64,000 bases of DNA from Volvariella volvacea V23 (GCA_000349905.1 KB722751.1:611512-675511); one strand, 5' to 3'. Counted from the stretch's first letter, positions 48,217 to 61,003 are shown. The notes: generated by a model not told the origin, from the sequence alone. Program-made: numbers and translations.

Positions 48217-50304
48217 CTAAACTAGAAGAATACCTTTCCTCTCCAGTTCTTGCTGCCATGGAATGGCTCCGCTGGGGGGGTACGCCTTGCGAAGTTCTTC
48301 TACTAACAATGCAGCCGAGGCACAGTTCCCAATATGGCCTTGTTCGTTTAGTTGATGCCGAACAAACTCCCACTCCCTGAGCGAGATTGCAAAAACTCCT
48401 GCGAGGAAGTATCCTGCAACTGTGCTGCGCACAACGCTTTCCACGACATCTGCGTTCTCCTTTGAAACTTGCACGATCCAAGTCATGAGTTCTGCGTGTG
48501 CGTCGTGGATTTCGTGCACTTTTGGATAGTCTCCGGATACGACGGTGCGAAGGTAAAGGATGGTGGTGCACCTAAATACTTGCGCGCAGAGATGACGGCT
48601 TCTCCAAAGTCGAGTGTCGTCGTGATTATCATAATAAGGAGGAATCAGCTCCTTTAGGGCGGATGAATAGATGACGTCTGCTTGCGTGACGAGCTGCTGA
48701 TTGCTGAGACAATTCATGGCGATTTGCTGGTGCTTCCATCTTGCCAATTGTAACGTCTTGGCAAGAGCCCAGACGACCCGATTTTCGCTGCCCATAGGCG
48801 AAATCATCGAGGTTTGCAGATCATAAGTATGCTGGGTGGACTCGTCTGGGTGGAAGAAAAGATCGATGAGGTTTAGGAGCTGGGGAGAATTGTTGAGAGT
48901 AAGGGCAGAGAGAACGTCAAACCAAATTGCGGTTTTGACAATGAATGCGTGTTTCTTTTTGAGGGTGGCTAATGTTCCAGGTGTCATACGGTAGGTCGAT
49001 TCTAGGCATTGACCCACGAAACCACAGGCAAGAGGAATCCAAGTTTTCCATTCCCCAAGCCCGCCATCAAATAAGTAGGTTGAGATGGCGTGTAGTGCCG
49101 CCATCGCGTCATCAAACGTCGGCTGCGTAGAGGCAAGGCTCGTGCGCAAGATTGTCAAGAATCTTGAACGCAGATTGACGATCTCCCCAGGAGGTGCACG
49201 AGATAAGCGGCGATCATGGTCGATATCCGCTAAAATGGTTATGGCGTTGTATGAGGGGGGATGAAGTGTGCATTCGTCTGCGAGAACATGTAGGATATCC
49301 CGACCAGCCAATAGGTATTGCATCTGGCTAACATAATTTCGGTAGCGCAACAAGAGCTCGTCGATGAAGGGAGTGGTTAGATGTAGATCTGATGTTATGG
49401 CGTCTGACTCTTGCTCAAAGTCCCAGGCATGGCTGTTGTACAACGACCCAAATGAACTTGCGCGCGTGGGTATTAATATCACTGGCAACAAAGGACATCG
49501 TGTAAGTACTACATGGTAATTACAGTATTTAATGGTACAGCTTCTTACATGAGTTTGATGCTAAGCTATCAGATTTATGCCCAGATGCATAATCAGATGG
49601 CGGTGTGGTTGGTTGGAAGGTTACATCGTCATCAGCAGGCGGGGTGTGCGCATCTGCAAGCAAAGTTGGAAGAGATAAGCGACAATGTCAACATTACTTT
49701 GTGAACACTACCAACCAGGCGGGTAGTTGTCTGGTTCCCAGGCCTGTCGGGACGCCGGACGGCGATCAGGGGAAGGAGGTGAATAGTGAGAGCGTTCAGA
49801 CGGGCTGCTGGAGGACGAAGGGGACGAGGGCCGTGGTAGCTGCTCCTCGGACAACACAAGATATGGAGTCCCCTCTTCTGATGACCGAGTGGCAGAACCA
49901 GAGTGCCCCTTGATCATCCCCTGAGAAGCGAGAAAAGTCTTAATCTTGTCTCGCAACTCAACGACCTTCTTGCTATCCTAGAAAGCCAAAACACGAGTGA
50001 GCAGGAGGGAACTCGAGCAAAGGTTAACCCGCCACACGTACCCTGAGCCAGTCCGGGCGCTTAGTGCCAAAGCCAAGGCATTGCAGCCTCAGCCTGACAC
50101 ACGTTGAGCAGCTGCCTGTTGCATCCTTTTTCTCGTCACACTTCTTTATGGGTGCCACACGACTCAGTAACGGCAACAGGACCCCCAGACATGATGGACA
50201 CATACCTTACGTCGTATCCTACACGTATAGCAGCCAGACTTAGCGCGGATAGCGCCTTTCGTTTTCGGTGATCCGGCTTTCTTCACGGTTGGAGACTTGG
50301 GCAT
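48217..50304 (-). CDS. Zn2Cys6 fungal transcription factor, 610 aa
   Basis: Exons 50304-50206, 50143-50042, 49977-49716, 49653-49549 and 49481-48217 give 610 codons. The N-terminus is basic (MPKSPTVKKAGSPKTKGAI), then SGCYTCRIRRK and, across intron 1, KCDEKKDATGSCSTC with RLRLQCLGFGTKRPDWLR: a C6 zinc cluster. After a Ser/Pro-rich linker comes a long helical regulatory region (TPFIDELLLRYRNYVSQMQY, AMAALHAISTYLFDGG, IWFDVLSALTLNNSPQLLNL, VVRSTVAGYFLAGVFA). The zinc cluster, the KRPDW phrase after it and the first two intron positions resemble the downstream neighbour, so the two may be old tandem duplicates that have diverged. Target genes are not predictable. Confidence 0.88.
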
Positions 50305-51267
50305 GAGTCGTTATGCAAGGTATGAAAGCTGTGGTCTAGAGGGCGATGAGGACAAGAACCGGAGATAGGGACGTTACTGGTATGCTGGAACAACTTCAGG
50401 ACGTGTAGTGATGGGTAAGAGAGGCGACTAGGACCTCCATACAAACAGGCCGAGGTATATATGTGCCACTAGATTGAAGAAACGAGCGTTTCAAGTTGAA
50501 GCAAGGTTGGAAAGAGTGACAAGGCACGCAGCACACCAATTACAGGCGCTGTCAGAGGTCCCCCCAATCGTCTCGGCAGACCACCCCCTCCGGTGAGCAC
50601 AAACAAATGCCAAATGCCGCGAGGCAACATATCCTTTCTGGGGCGGCGACAATCCTCAGTGCGAGGCAGAATCTCCTTCGCCTTGTTGTCGGCTCCTATC
50701 CACTCGAGATACAGATGGCATGCATACCCTTTCACCGGAATCACACACCTCGAAACAACACTTGCTATGTTATTTGCACAACTGCTTTCGGTCGAATGCC
50801 GTTAACGCTCGCGGATTCAGTCCATCGTTGAGGCTAGGGTTCAGGTGATCCCTAGAATCCGGAGTCTGAGTTGCGTTTCCCAAGAAAGGTAATTTTTACC
50901 AAAGGATAAGAACAAGCGGGGTTTGGCACTGACGCCTGCAATTGTAAAGGGTCCTACCAGTGGCTATCAAGATTTTAACTGCCCCCGTTGCTGAAAAAGC
51001 CTACTTGCAACATTTGGTTCTCGATCTAGGCAGAACGACTGGGCAAGGTTTTAATCGAATCCAGATATTCAAGATCACATACAAGCCAGCTTTTTGAGTG
51101 TAAGTACATGTTGGTAAAAATAGAAAGGTGCATGGGTACGCGTTGATAGAATGACGATGAAGGAGATGTACAGAAGGCGAATAGTGAGCACCAGTTTTCG
51201 CTACGTTATCCCAAGTCCATGAAAAAGCGTGAAAAAACCAAGAGCAGGAGTAAGTTCGCTACGCTCA
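50305..51267. other. Intergenic, about 1 kb
   Basis: It holds the promoter of the regulator starting at 50304 (a TATATAT run near 50455-50461 on either strand) and the 3' side of the PH-domain gene. No gene seen. Confidence 0.4.
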
Positions 51268-53042
51268 TCATTCATGAGTAGTCTCCGGTATAGGCGAAGC
51301 CAGGACAGGACCGCTTGCGCTTGGCCGGCGACCTTTGGGTTTAATCCCGCCACCGCTGCTTGACGGAACGGCTGTTGGACTAGGCTCTGAGTTTGATCCG
51401 GCGGGGGGCGCCTTGGTCTGATTCCCCGGCGCGATTCCCGTTCCAGATCGTCGCGCGATAAGTGCTCTGACTGCTCCTAACCACTTAATCTCGTCTTCTT
51501 CGCTGGGCGCACACAAGAGTAGCGCGCGCTTAGTGGTCACAATCTTGAATGTATGAGTGCTCTTGGAGTCATCAACGTCGGAAGGGGCGGCTACAGTGGA
51601 GGCTGAGGGTGCAGTGCTCCCATGTCGATGAGTGGGCAAGTCGTATTCTAGTGCGTCGAGGATATCATTGAACTTGAATTCGCGGTGGGGCCTCGTATCC
51701 TGAGAAAAATGCATTTAAGTAATAATGATCATGGAGCGAGGCAATTGCAGATACCATGTGGCTCCCAGAGTACACGAGCTTTTCTCCAGTCAATACAAAC
51801 CACCTCTTACGCCAGGTCCGGCGCTTGGAGCCGCACTTCATCAAGTAGCCCGCCAGGATGGTTTTTGATTGGTCAAAGCTCGAAGCAGCTGTTGCTTTGG
51901 AGGGCGATGCGGGGGGAGGCGCATCATACACTTGAGCAATGCTTGGTGCAGCGTCATCGGATTCGGACGAAGAGAAATTCTGGGAGAGTGAGATATGAGA
52001 AGGCGGGGATGGTGTAACTGGGGGAGGGGGATGAGAGCTCGAAGCTCGAGGAATGGGGATTGGATTACTGCCTGGTTGCTTGGGCAGGTTGGCACGCAAC
52101 AAGGCCTGCCGGGCATCCTCGATGGCCGAAACCCAACTCTGCACCTCTTCTGGCGTCTTTGCCTGTAAATAAAAGGTACGGACAGGAGACACGAGGCCAA
52201 ATGCATTTTGGCGCCGCTTCAACGTCACCTGAGTCACCGAGTGAACATCGGAGAGCTCTAGTAGTCTTAGAAGCTTGTACTCGGCAGAGCTCTTGTAATA
52301 CGCGATATGAGCTGGTCGCAAAACAAACCAACGTTTCTTCCAGGTCTGCCAAGGCGATTCAAGCCTCGTGGCGTATGGAGAGAGTTTAAAAACAAACCTT
52401 GCGCCTCTCGCCTTTCTTCCACAGATATCCTGACTTTATCACGCCCAAGTCAGCATCGCGGGGCGAGGTCTTTCCCAGGGCCGATTTCCATCCGCCCTCT
52501 TCTGCTACTTCCTCGTCGGTATCCTCGCCACTTGCAGAATCTCTCTCGGCGATAGAGGACAGGGGCGGTGGCATTGCAGAACTGGGTGGATGCATGGCTG
52601 CCACGTAACTTGACGGAGTCAACACTTCGGCCGAGTCTGAATCTGATTCCGTTCCAGAAACAGGCTGGATGGATGGCTGGATGGATGGAGCGGAAATGAG
52701 AAACAAGAACACGAGATTGAACGCAGAGTTGGGTAATCAGCGACGTACCCTCACTGCTCCGGCTGCAGAATGAAGGGAGAGCTTGCGCTGTATTTCCTGG
52801 GGGCTGGGTGGGGCTGCTGAGGGCGGCATCACGAACGCTCGGGGCTGAGAAGGAGCCCCAGTACCGTAGGCACTCCCAGACGATGGGGAAAGTGTGCCAG
52901 TTGGTTGTGGCTGTGCCAGTTGTCCTCCACGTGCAAGTTTCACAAGTCCACAGGCGGACTCTGACCGTGAAGCCAGCCCCCAGGCCGAGCATCCCGAGCT
53001 GGAGAGGGCATATGTGCATGCCTGAAACCTTGTATAGTGCAT
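51268..53042 (-). CDS. Double PH-domain protein, 527 aa
   Basis: Exons 53042-52749, about 52664-52398, 52345-51755 and 51699-51268 give 527 codons. Two pleckstrin-homology domains are visible. The first is GVIKSGYLWKKGERRK with TWKKRWFVLRPAHIAYYKSS across an intron, ending in TPEEVQSWVSAIEDARQAL (about 175-285). The second is TILAGYLMKCGSKRRTWRKRWFVLTGEKLVYSG, interrupted by an intron, then FKIVTTKRALLLCAPSEEDE and KWLGAVRALIARR (about 355-450). Linkers are Ser/Pro-rich. PH domains bind phosphoinositides or proteins at membranes; no catalytic domain is present, so it is probably an adaptor. The N-terminal 50 residues look unlike a conserved start, so the true ATG may differ. The exon 2 acceptor lies in a GGAT repeat, and two acceptors 12 nt apart are possible. 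Confidence 0.8.
52665..52689. repeat. GGAT/ATCC tetranucleotide repeat at a splice site
   Basis: Imperfect GGAT units (with GGCT variants) run across the acceptor of intron 1 in the PH-domain gene. On the coding strand they read CCATCCATCCAG, repeated, so more than one usable AG exists. Confidence 0.7.
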
Positions 53043-53337
53043 CCCCCATGCACCAAAATGTCCAGGTATCCTAGCTCAAGCTTGGATTCTGAGGCGTCTG
53101 ATTGCGTCGACGTTCGATTTTGCGATATTTTACCTCCACGGACATTTCATGGAACGCGGCCTGGGTGCAGGTCACCGCGCAGTGACAACCTGTCCAGTAG
53201 CTCAAGGACTGAGCGTCCTCGTTTTGCCCCGCTCTGATCAGGCGCTTAGGGGTTCGTATTCCACATTTGGCAGGTGCAATCAATCTTGATAAACTGCTCA
53301 ATGGCGCGATTACCGCCACCTTTACTCTCCAACCACA

Positions 53338-53856
53338 ATGTCGGAAGCCCAATTCCTGAAAGCCGCTGAAATCATCGCAAACTTGCCCAAGGATGGGCCC
53401 GTCAAGCCTACTACGGACGATCAGCTCTACGTGCGTCGCGTTCTTGATTTCTGACCTCGCACTTATCCTGCACCACTAGTTCTACAAGTACTACAAGCAA
53501 GGTAGCCCATGTGTTGGTACTCCCGCACATTTACTGATGGTCCTGTTAAGCCAAAGTCGGCGATAACACTACCGCACGCCCCGGTGCCCTGACTCTCGAT
53601 TTCACGGCACGCCCCAAGTGGTATGGCGCTAGTCCTTCATTGTGATATTGGCTTATCCTCTCTAATAGGGATGCCTGGGAATCTGTCAAGGGAACCTCCA
53701 AGGAAGAGGCATACAAGAAATACGTCGAGAAATTCATCGAGGTAGGCGCCTTTGGTCTATAAACAAGTCCTGCCGCTCATCTGGATAATCCAGCTCCTTA
53801 AGGCAGCCGGCGACGAGCAATCTCTCCAGTACATTGCACAAATTGAGAGTGCCTGA
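53338..53856 (+). CDS. ACB1: Acyl-CoA-binding protein, 106 aa
   Basis: Exons 53338-53430, 53480-53501, 53551-53620, 53669-53741 and 53794-53856 give 106 codons; exon 2 has only 22 nt. The four-helix ACBP fold is recognisable: AQFLKAAEIIANLPKDGPVK, QLYFYKYYKQAKVGDN (the YKxYKQ acyl-CoA site), KWDAWESVKGTSKEEAYKKYV and a final helix LLKAAGDEQSLQYI. ACBP binds medium to long acyl-CoA in the cytosol, protects it and delivers it to lipid enzymes, so it works downstream of the FAS coded in the same window. It is about 15-20 residues longer than yeast Acb1, mainly at the C-terminus. It shares a 295-bp intergenic region with the PH-domain gene. Confidence 0.96.
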
Positions 53857-56486
53857 AGTAGTCGATACCGCTAGAACACGGTCAGGCCTGCGCATCATCA
53901 GATTGTGAAGAGATACACCAGGAATTGTAACATCACGAGAAATAAGCATAACATTCAGACTGGCGTCAGTCAGCATGTCATCGGCTGCCGCGCCCACGTT
54001 CACACCCCACAGCGTGCTTGTGGGCGTTTTATTGTTGTGTCGTGCCCTCGGACACCTTGTTTATCAGCTGTGCATATATTCCGTAAGAGCGCTTTTCGGG
54101 GCATTCAACGTTGCGTGAATTTCTGGCCACTCGTCCTGCGCCAAGGTCACGGAGAAGTGAACCGCTTTTATTCCTCATAGGTCTGCCAAGACGATTTAAA
54201 GCCCAATGGATTCAATTACCACTGTGACGCTCTGTCTGGAAAACGCCAACGGCATCGATTAATTGCTCGTGAAGAGATAGAAGCTATCAGTAAGGAAAGC
54301 ACCCCAAAACGTTGCATGGCCACCTTCTGCGGTGGCATCAAGTGATTTTTACAACCCTTTCAGGGAGTGGACGTTTCTGCATATATGTTCCGCAGACTAG
54401 ACGGGAAAATTATTGTTTGGGCATAATTCTATGTGGATCTTGGGACTATCTTGGGTCAAGCTAGGATGACAGAGGTAGTACATTTAGGATATATTTAGGC
54501 GCTGCAGTAGTCTTGACCATGTTCATTGGTTGTGTCGGTGAGTTCGGATATTTAGGAACGAATGCATGCTAACCACCCGCTAGAAGTGACCATTCATTGT
54601 ACCGATAGCGCGTAATCGACTTTAACACTTAATTTAAAACCCAGCGAACTTCTTCTACAGCCTGACGTACTTGCGTGCGCTCAAGGTGTGGGGGAACTGA
54701 GTTATCCCATTTCTAGCATAGGCATTTCTCTTTTTCATTCACGGTGGAGGTACCCAAAACTTACGAGAATGACTGCTGCCAATGCGTCATGCGATCCTAG
54801 GCTACTTTGTTTCGCCCGTCATTCTTCTATCGGGACGCAATGCTGAATGGGGCTGTGACAATGAACATCAGCCCTAATGAACAGCATTGTCCATTAAAAC
54901 CAACAAAATGAGAGATAGAGTGGCACTGGCATCATTCTGCTCAAAGTCATTAACCAGTGCCCCGTGTGGTCAAATGAGCAGGTGCAAACCCGAAAACACT
55001 GGATTCCTGATCTTTGGGGCCTCAACTTTCTACACAAACGGCCTTAGCCGCACGGGATTCACAAGTCACCCTATCACGTCTGCGCTGCTGTAACGACGGC
55101 CTAGAATTGGACGATCTATCGCCAAAGTGCGATGAAGCGCGTTCACAGGGACCGAAGTCCATTCCTTGATAAGTATTTGATCGTAATGAATTCGTTGGCA
55201 TCAGCCTATCATCCACCCATCACGGTGATATGGGTCGCGTCGTCCTTTCGCCATCATGGCAAATGCGAACGCTAGCGGTAATCAATTGAGATGGCTACCC
55301 CTTTTGTTTCATGGCTTAGCCTGGGTGGAGCGAGGAGGACCAGGCTCATGTCGCGCTGTGTCATCATTACCCGTTCCCGCTCGGCGACCAACAATGTCGT
55401 CGAACTGCTCAGAGTCCGTCCAGCACCCAATATCTGCGATAAACAGCTAGTCTAGACTGCGGGGGCAATTGCCAGTGTCCATAGGCAATAGCGGGATGAA
55501 TGCACGTACACTTTCGTGACTCACGTCAACATAAAATTTCAAAAGCGCCACCGAGTTAGGAGAACTCTGGGGAGTCGAGACATCGGCGTCTTGGGCTTTG
55601 GGCTTCCTGTGATGCCTGCAGGGTATCGTCAATAACTAGTCAAGTGCGAGGCGTCAAACCTTGTTAAATTAGAGTGCTGTCTTCCCCATTTGCTGGTTCC
55701 TCGCGGGGTATTCCGTGCACAATTGGGTATCATGTCGACGACAGATCTCCTTTGCTGGTGTCGTCCATTTCTACCTATTGTAGGAATTTCGTAGTTAGCT
55801 GACCATAAGGGGGATTTATATAGGGTACAGCACAGACAATCATCTCGAGCTCGTCTATTAAATTAGTGAACCCACAAATCCAGGATGCACCTTTCGCCCA
55901 ATGCGTAGGTGTGCGAGGGATTTCTCCAAGAAAGGACAAGCGTTCAACGAGGCCACAGGGAGTGGAAGTACAGCATTCCGAATAGCCATCAAGAGACTAA
56001 GCCGAGGGTGCTAGTTCCTCTGTTGTAAGGGGTGAGTTCTAGAATTCTGGATCAGCGCCAATCTCATTTGGGGCCAGTGGGGAGTTTAGCGGCCATAGTG
56101 GGAACCCTGTAATAATCCTTCGACAAACGGGAGTACCCGATCGCAAGTGGCCATTGGGGGAAAGATGGATGAATGGACAACGTTCGAGGGTTCGACGTAG
56201 TATGAAATAACAGCAGGTTGTGGTATACAGTGGGTTTCTCTCATCGGACAAGCGGTTAATAATGATAAAGACCTGATAAATCGAGTAAGATGAACATGAA
56301 CATGAAAGGTCGTAAAGTCGTGACAGATACACAAACGATAAATCAAACAGGTGTCGCAGATGATAGTGAAAAGAAACAATGAAACAAGTTCGTGGTAAGT
56401 TCGAGGAGCAAAGAAATCCGAAGGAACCCAACTAAATCCGCGAATACATCCCTGAAATAACAGCAATTCCTGTCCCAGTCATGATC
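53857..56486. other. Gene-poor stretch of 2.6 kb
   Basis: The longest stretch without a supported gene. Scattered short frames occur on both strands (for example 53734-54003 minus, 56039-56466 minus) but none has motifs or in-phase splice partners that I could find. The right end holds the 3' region of the kelch gene. No terminal repeats or transposase motifs were seen. Confidence 0.4.
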
Positions 56487-59460
56487 TTACGACGAAGTGG
56501 AACGGCGATCAGGATTGGTTATAAAAAGATTGGGTTTCGGGATTAGTCCATAGTTCACCTCGTGGTCTTTAGTTTGGCGCCTTGTTTGACGATATATTGG
56601 ACTCGTTGGACTAATAATTTGCTCCTGATCTTGTGAAAAGCGCCGTTCAAAGGCTTGTACTCTTGCAGCAACAGCACCCGGACGAGGTAAGCTTCGGGAG
56701 GGATAGGCAGACGGAGGAGGTTTAGGTACCGGGGAATCTTCAAAGGCTGATTGGCTTGATTGGTGGTGGCTTGATTGGTCCGGATCCTGTTCAAAGGAGC
56801 GCGTCTCGACGCTGAGTGTGCTGCCCGTTCTCCGAGCATCTCTGTCCATGGCACGTTGCACGACATCCATGGTGCCCGCTATACGTTCAATGAATTCCGT
56901 ATCGGCGGTTCCCGATGTTTGGAAGGACGTCATCGATATGCCATGAGGACCATAGGGTCTTCCGTCTGTAACATTAACAGCGTCGCTCTCCGATGTCTTA
57001 TTTGATCTTTCCGCAGCCACACTTTCTTCAATCGCAACCAATAACGCTGGCGGTGGATTGGGGTCTCGTATATCCAAGAACTTGGGAGAGCGCCGTGACC
57101 CGTCACTGGATCTGCGATCCAAGAAGCTACTCTTAGCAAACTTTCCCCACCAGGTGTCACTCCGTTTGATGAACTGGGAACCAGGTGGACTGGGGTTTAA
57201 TAAAGATGCTGTTGGTAAAATTGACTGTCGGTGATCTTGGGAGGTTGAAGATGAAACGGCAGAAGAACTAACAAAAGGGCTCAGGGTTTCACGAGACGAT
57301 TGTGAACTGGGACCATCATTCTGGGAAGTTGCTCCAGTGGAAACATCCAAATTAGCAGGGCCAGGAGTAAGCTCCTTGTATGGAGTATCCGTTGTGATGA
57401 TAGGTGGTAAGAGCCGAGGCGGTGGAGGTGTGGAAAGATCTGGTGGTTGTTCCACATTACGAAGAAGGTGCTCGGGCCCGGAAGAAATTGGATCAGCGAA
57501 TGGGTCGGCGTAACTGGCTCTGCTTGTACGACTGGCATAGCTTGGGTAGTTGTGGTGACCTGATTTTTCATTAGTAGACACAGCAGCAAGGACGATATCT
57601 TCATCCCTGAGGAGTGATGCGTCGTCAGCGAACGGGTTTCCTTTCTCTTCGAATGTATTCATCCTCGAGGCATTGGAACTGGGTGTTCGACTGGGCCTCT
57701 GTGGGGCCACGATACTTTTCCATGACCACGACCACGATGAATTATCTGTACCGCCTCTCCTATGAGGGTGCCACTCTCCAAACTCTCTTGTGTCTTCATC
57801 TGCGAGCATATCGCGTCGTTCCCGTTCAGTTCGGATGCCACCTAAGACGCCCGTGAACCCCAACGAGTACAGAAGGGCACCAGGCCCAGATGTGTGGTAT
57901 CCACCGACGGTAGGAATTTCACCACCGAGGTGTAAGCTGTCAGTCCCATCTCCCGGGTTGTCCGGACCATATAGCGGAGCAAAGGCTTGTCTTGATTGTG
58001 ATCGGCGACGCCTAACATAGTAAACAGTCATCGCACCGCCAACAAGGAGGGCAAGAATACCGAAGACAGTGCCAAGGGCGATAGCCGTAGTTGGACTACT
58101 CGAAGCTGGGCTGTCAGTAGGGGTGGGTTGATTGGGATTATCGGACGGTGAGTTGGTTGGATTTACACCCGACGGCTGGTTGGTGTGTGGTGCACCTGGA
58201 CCGGAACCGGGACTACTTTCATGACCTCCTGTCTGCGTTGGAGTAGGTATCGTATGGCTTGGGGTGGGTGGCGGTGGCGGTGGATTGTAGGCGGAAACAA
58301 ATGAGTTATCAGACCAGTCGTAAATGATCAGCGATGCCGGCGCTGCTGCGTCATTTTCGTAACCTGTAGGGCGGTAAGTAAAGGTCAAGGGCGAGCGAAT
58401 CAACTCACGAACCAAACCCGAAGAAAACCTGGTTACCAAGGAGGACAGCGAAATGGTCGCGGCGAGGGCCTACTTCTACCAAGGACGGTACGGGGGACCA
58501 GGAGGGGGGATCATTGGACAAGTCCAGGATCCACCCATCATCGAAATTCCGCTGTAGATCTCCATCGCTGCCACCTTGGATGAGCACAAGGTGATCAGAA
58601 AGCGTTACAAAGGCGAACGCCCTGCGCGGTGAAGGCACTTCAGAATCTTGATCAAGGCGAATTGACGACCACGAAGCAGACGCGTCACGAGTATCTAAGA
58701 CCCATATCTGCGAGAAGGGAAGCAGTGCGCCTAAAGATTGTGAAAAGCCGCCAAAGACGAGAAGACGGCCGTCTGGTAGTAACACTGTTGCATGTCCGTA
58801 AATATCGGGTGGTCCACCATCCGCGGGCAATGCGCTAAATGAAGCGCTGCCAATGTCAAATACGTAGTGGTCTGCGAAGCCATTACGAGAGCCGTCCGGC
58901 CTTTCGCCACCAATGATAAAGACTTGTCCAGAGGGCGTAGTAGTGGCGGTATGTCGAATCCTGTTGGCTGGTACACCTCCCCAAGCAGATGCATCGGTAT
59001 TCCAAGTTGGCAGGAAGTGGTCTGAGGTGTCCAGTACGACAGGGGGAACAGGGCCCATCGGCGCGTCGGGACCCGGTTGGCCGCCAAAAGATAGACTTTG
59101 AGATGCATTAAAGGGTGTCAGGGTGTGCCATGCAAGCTCTCGACCTTGAGAAACCGTCGCATTGCTCACGAGCTCCCATGGCGGAGCGGAAAGGTCGAAG
59201 GGATCGGAGAGCGGGAGGAAGAGTATATCGTTTTGATTCGGAGCAGCAGTGTACGAGTAGGAGTTGAACTCGTCTACTTTGCCGCCATAAATAAAAAGAG
59301 CGTCATTAATCAGAGCAGCAGCCTGTCCCCAGCTGGACTCGAACAATTAGGTGCATTATTGAGAGGCAGACTAACAAACTTGCCGTGGAAGAGGCGTGTA
59401 CGAACGGATGGGTGTTGCAAGCAACAAAAATAGCGAAAAATGCAGCAGATGGGAATACAT
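56487..59460 (-). CDS. Kelch-repeat single-pass membrane protein, 960 aa
   Basis: Exons 59460-59380, 59337-58413 and 58363-56487 give 960 codons. The N-terminus MYSHLLHFSLFLLLATPIRS is a signal peptide. The outside part is a kelch beta-propeller: WGQAAALINDALFIYGGK, RIRHTATTTPSGQVFIIGGE, IYGHATVLLPDGRLLVFGGF, SPRRAFAFVTLSDHLVLIQGG and GPRRDHFAVLLGNQVFFGFG, each with the GG pair closing a blade. A Pro/Thr/Ser/Asn-rich stalk, probably O-glycosylated, leads to one membrane helix (AIALGTVFGILALLVGGAMT, about 425-450) with RRRR on the inner side, then a Ser-rich cytoplasmic tail of about 500 residues. This suggests a cell-surface or wall-facing receptor-like protein. Ligand and pathway are unknown. 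Confidence 0.88.
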
Positions 59461-60805
59461 GTCTGGAGTGATGGAAGATCTAGGATGTTGGAATGGGCGG
59501 TAAGCCCGGTGCAAAAGAAGGCTTGGAAGGTCGTAACAGTCGTGATGGTCGTGGGCAATGAGCGGCAACAGCAGGACTAAAGGACGATAGGATGCAGGAT
59601 AGGATAGGCAGCAAATGAACAGGCCCAGATTTGGTTGGCACGGACTCTGCTTCAACTTGGTCTCTCCGGCGATGTGCTGCGCGTCATTTCGCACGTGCTC
59701 CTTCCGATTCCCGAATCGCGAACGTGACCCTCTTGCCAGATTCGGGCATCCCGTGAGGCCTGCCAGCTTGGATTCGCTAGCTTTCATATCTGCTGGCTGT
59801 GTCAGGTAGACTCGCCCGCAGAGGCAATCCGTCACTTCATTGCAACCAGAGCTATTTTGAGTCCGTGGTGCGTTCAACTCTCGCGGCTGCATACGCGTAA
59901 TCGTGTCGTAGTGCTCCAAGTAATTGTGTAGCTACCCTTGCAAGGAAATGTCAGCATCACTCTTGTGCATCGATAAGCAACCGTACAATAGTTTCGCAAG
60001 GCTGCTTGGCCTGTAATTTTGACTGTTGAGTAGGTAATCAGCTTTATTAACTTTGGGGACAGGCGTGCAATGATTACTCTTGGAAGGATGGAGCCGGTAG
60101 GGTGGTTTGGAGGAGCCTTGGAGAATAGTCTTGTGAATACGTATGACTCCTACGCTGACGTCGACGATAGTGGCACATAAGAGAAGCTTTTCAACGCCTC
60201 CCGCGTTGCAATGGATAGATCAATCACCAGCGAGCAGCTGATCAAGCTTTTTGTATAGATACAGTCTCAAGGGTCATATGGTTTTTTAGGTGTTACACTC
60301 TCTGGCTGGTTTACCGCATTGCATAGGTGGAGAGATTGCGAAAAACGGCTGAAGGTTATCGCTATGTCTCGTCACATCTGGATATGAAAACCCTCGTTAT
60401 CGATGGTTCATATGAAACTTCTGTGGAACAGGAACGAGTTCAATCTTACAGTCCGAACGCTTCAGGCAGGGGGCATTTTCGCCTGTGGCACCCGAAATGA
60501 CGCCGCGAACAAATCGCACCTCTCGAGATAGAAGGGTCATGACCGTCACTTATCGATAGCCTTCTGCAAAGGACGTAGTAGCTACCCCAAAAGCTTTCAT
60601 ATACTGCAAGATGGCGCGACTTCAGCTTGATGGAGTAACTGAGGCTAGATTCTTGAGCTTGCTGCATGATCTAGTGGGCCGGAGGCACTGGAAGAATGTT
60701 CCAGCTCCGACCGCGGACGCGACTCTCGTTCGCGGTAGTCACTCAGAAAGGATCGCGAGCGGTCCACAAGACCACAGTACGGGCGGCGTATTCAGAATAT
60801 TAATG

Positions 60806-60815
60806 AGAAATTTCT
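60806..60815. promoter_or_regulatory. Heat-shock-element-like palindrome
   Basis: AGAAATTTCT is a perfect nGAAnnTTCn pair, the core bound by HSF. A TTCAGAA lies about 10 bp to the left. It is about 265 bp upstream of the DnaJ-like start, so control by HSF is plausible but unproven; a two-unit match can also occur by chance. Confidence 0.35.
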
Positions 60816-61003
60816 CAAGGAGGCTGCAGAAAAACCGGCCACAGCCCTGAAAGGTGCAGTATTAAACGCGCAGAACACGAGGCAGTGATAATCCGGATGG
60901 AGGGAAAAGCGGACATGAAGAACCACCGCATCACCACTACAATCTAGATCTGGAGGCTTTGTCATTGTCTGTTCCCTTCTGAGGCGTAGACTTCAGTGGC
61001 TGC

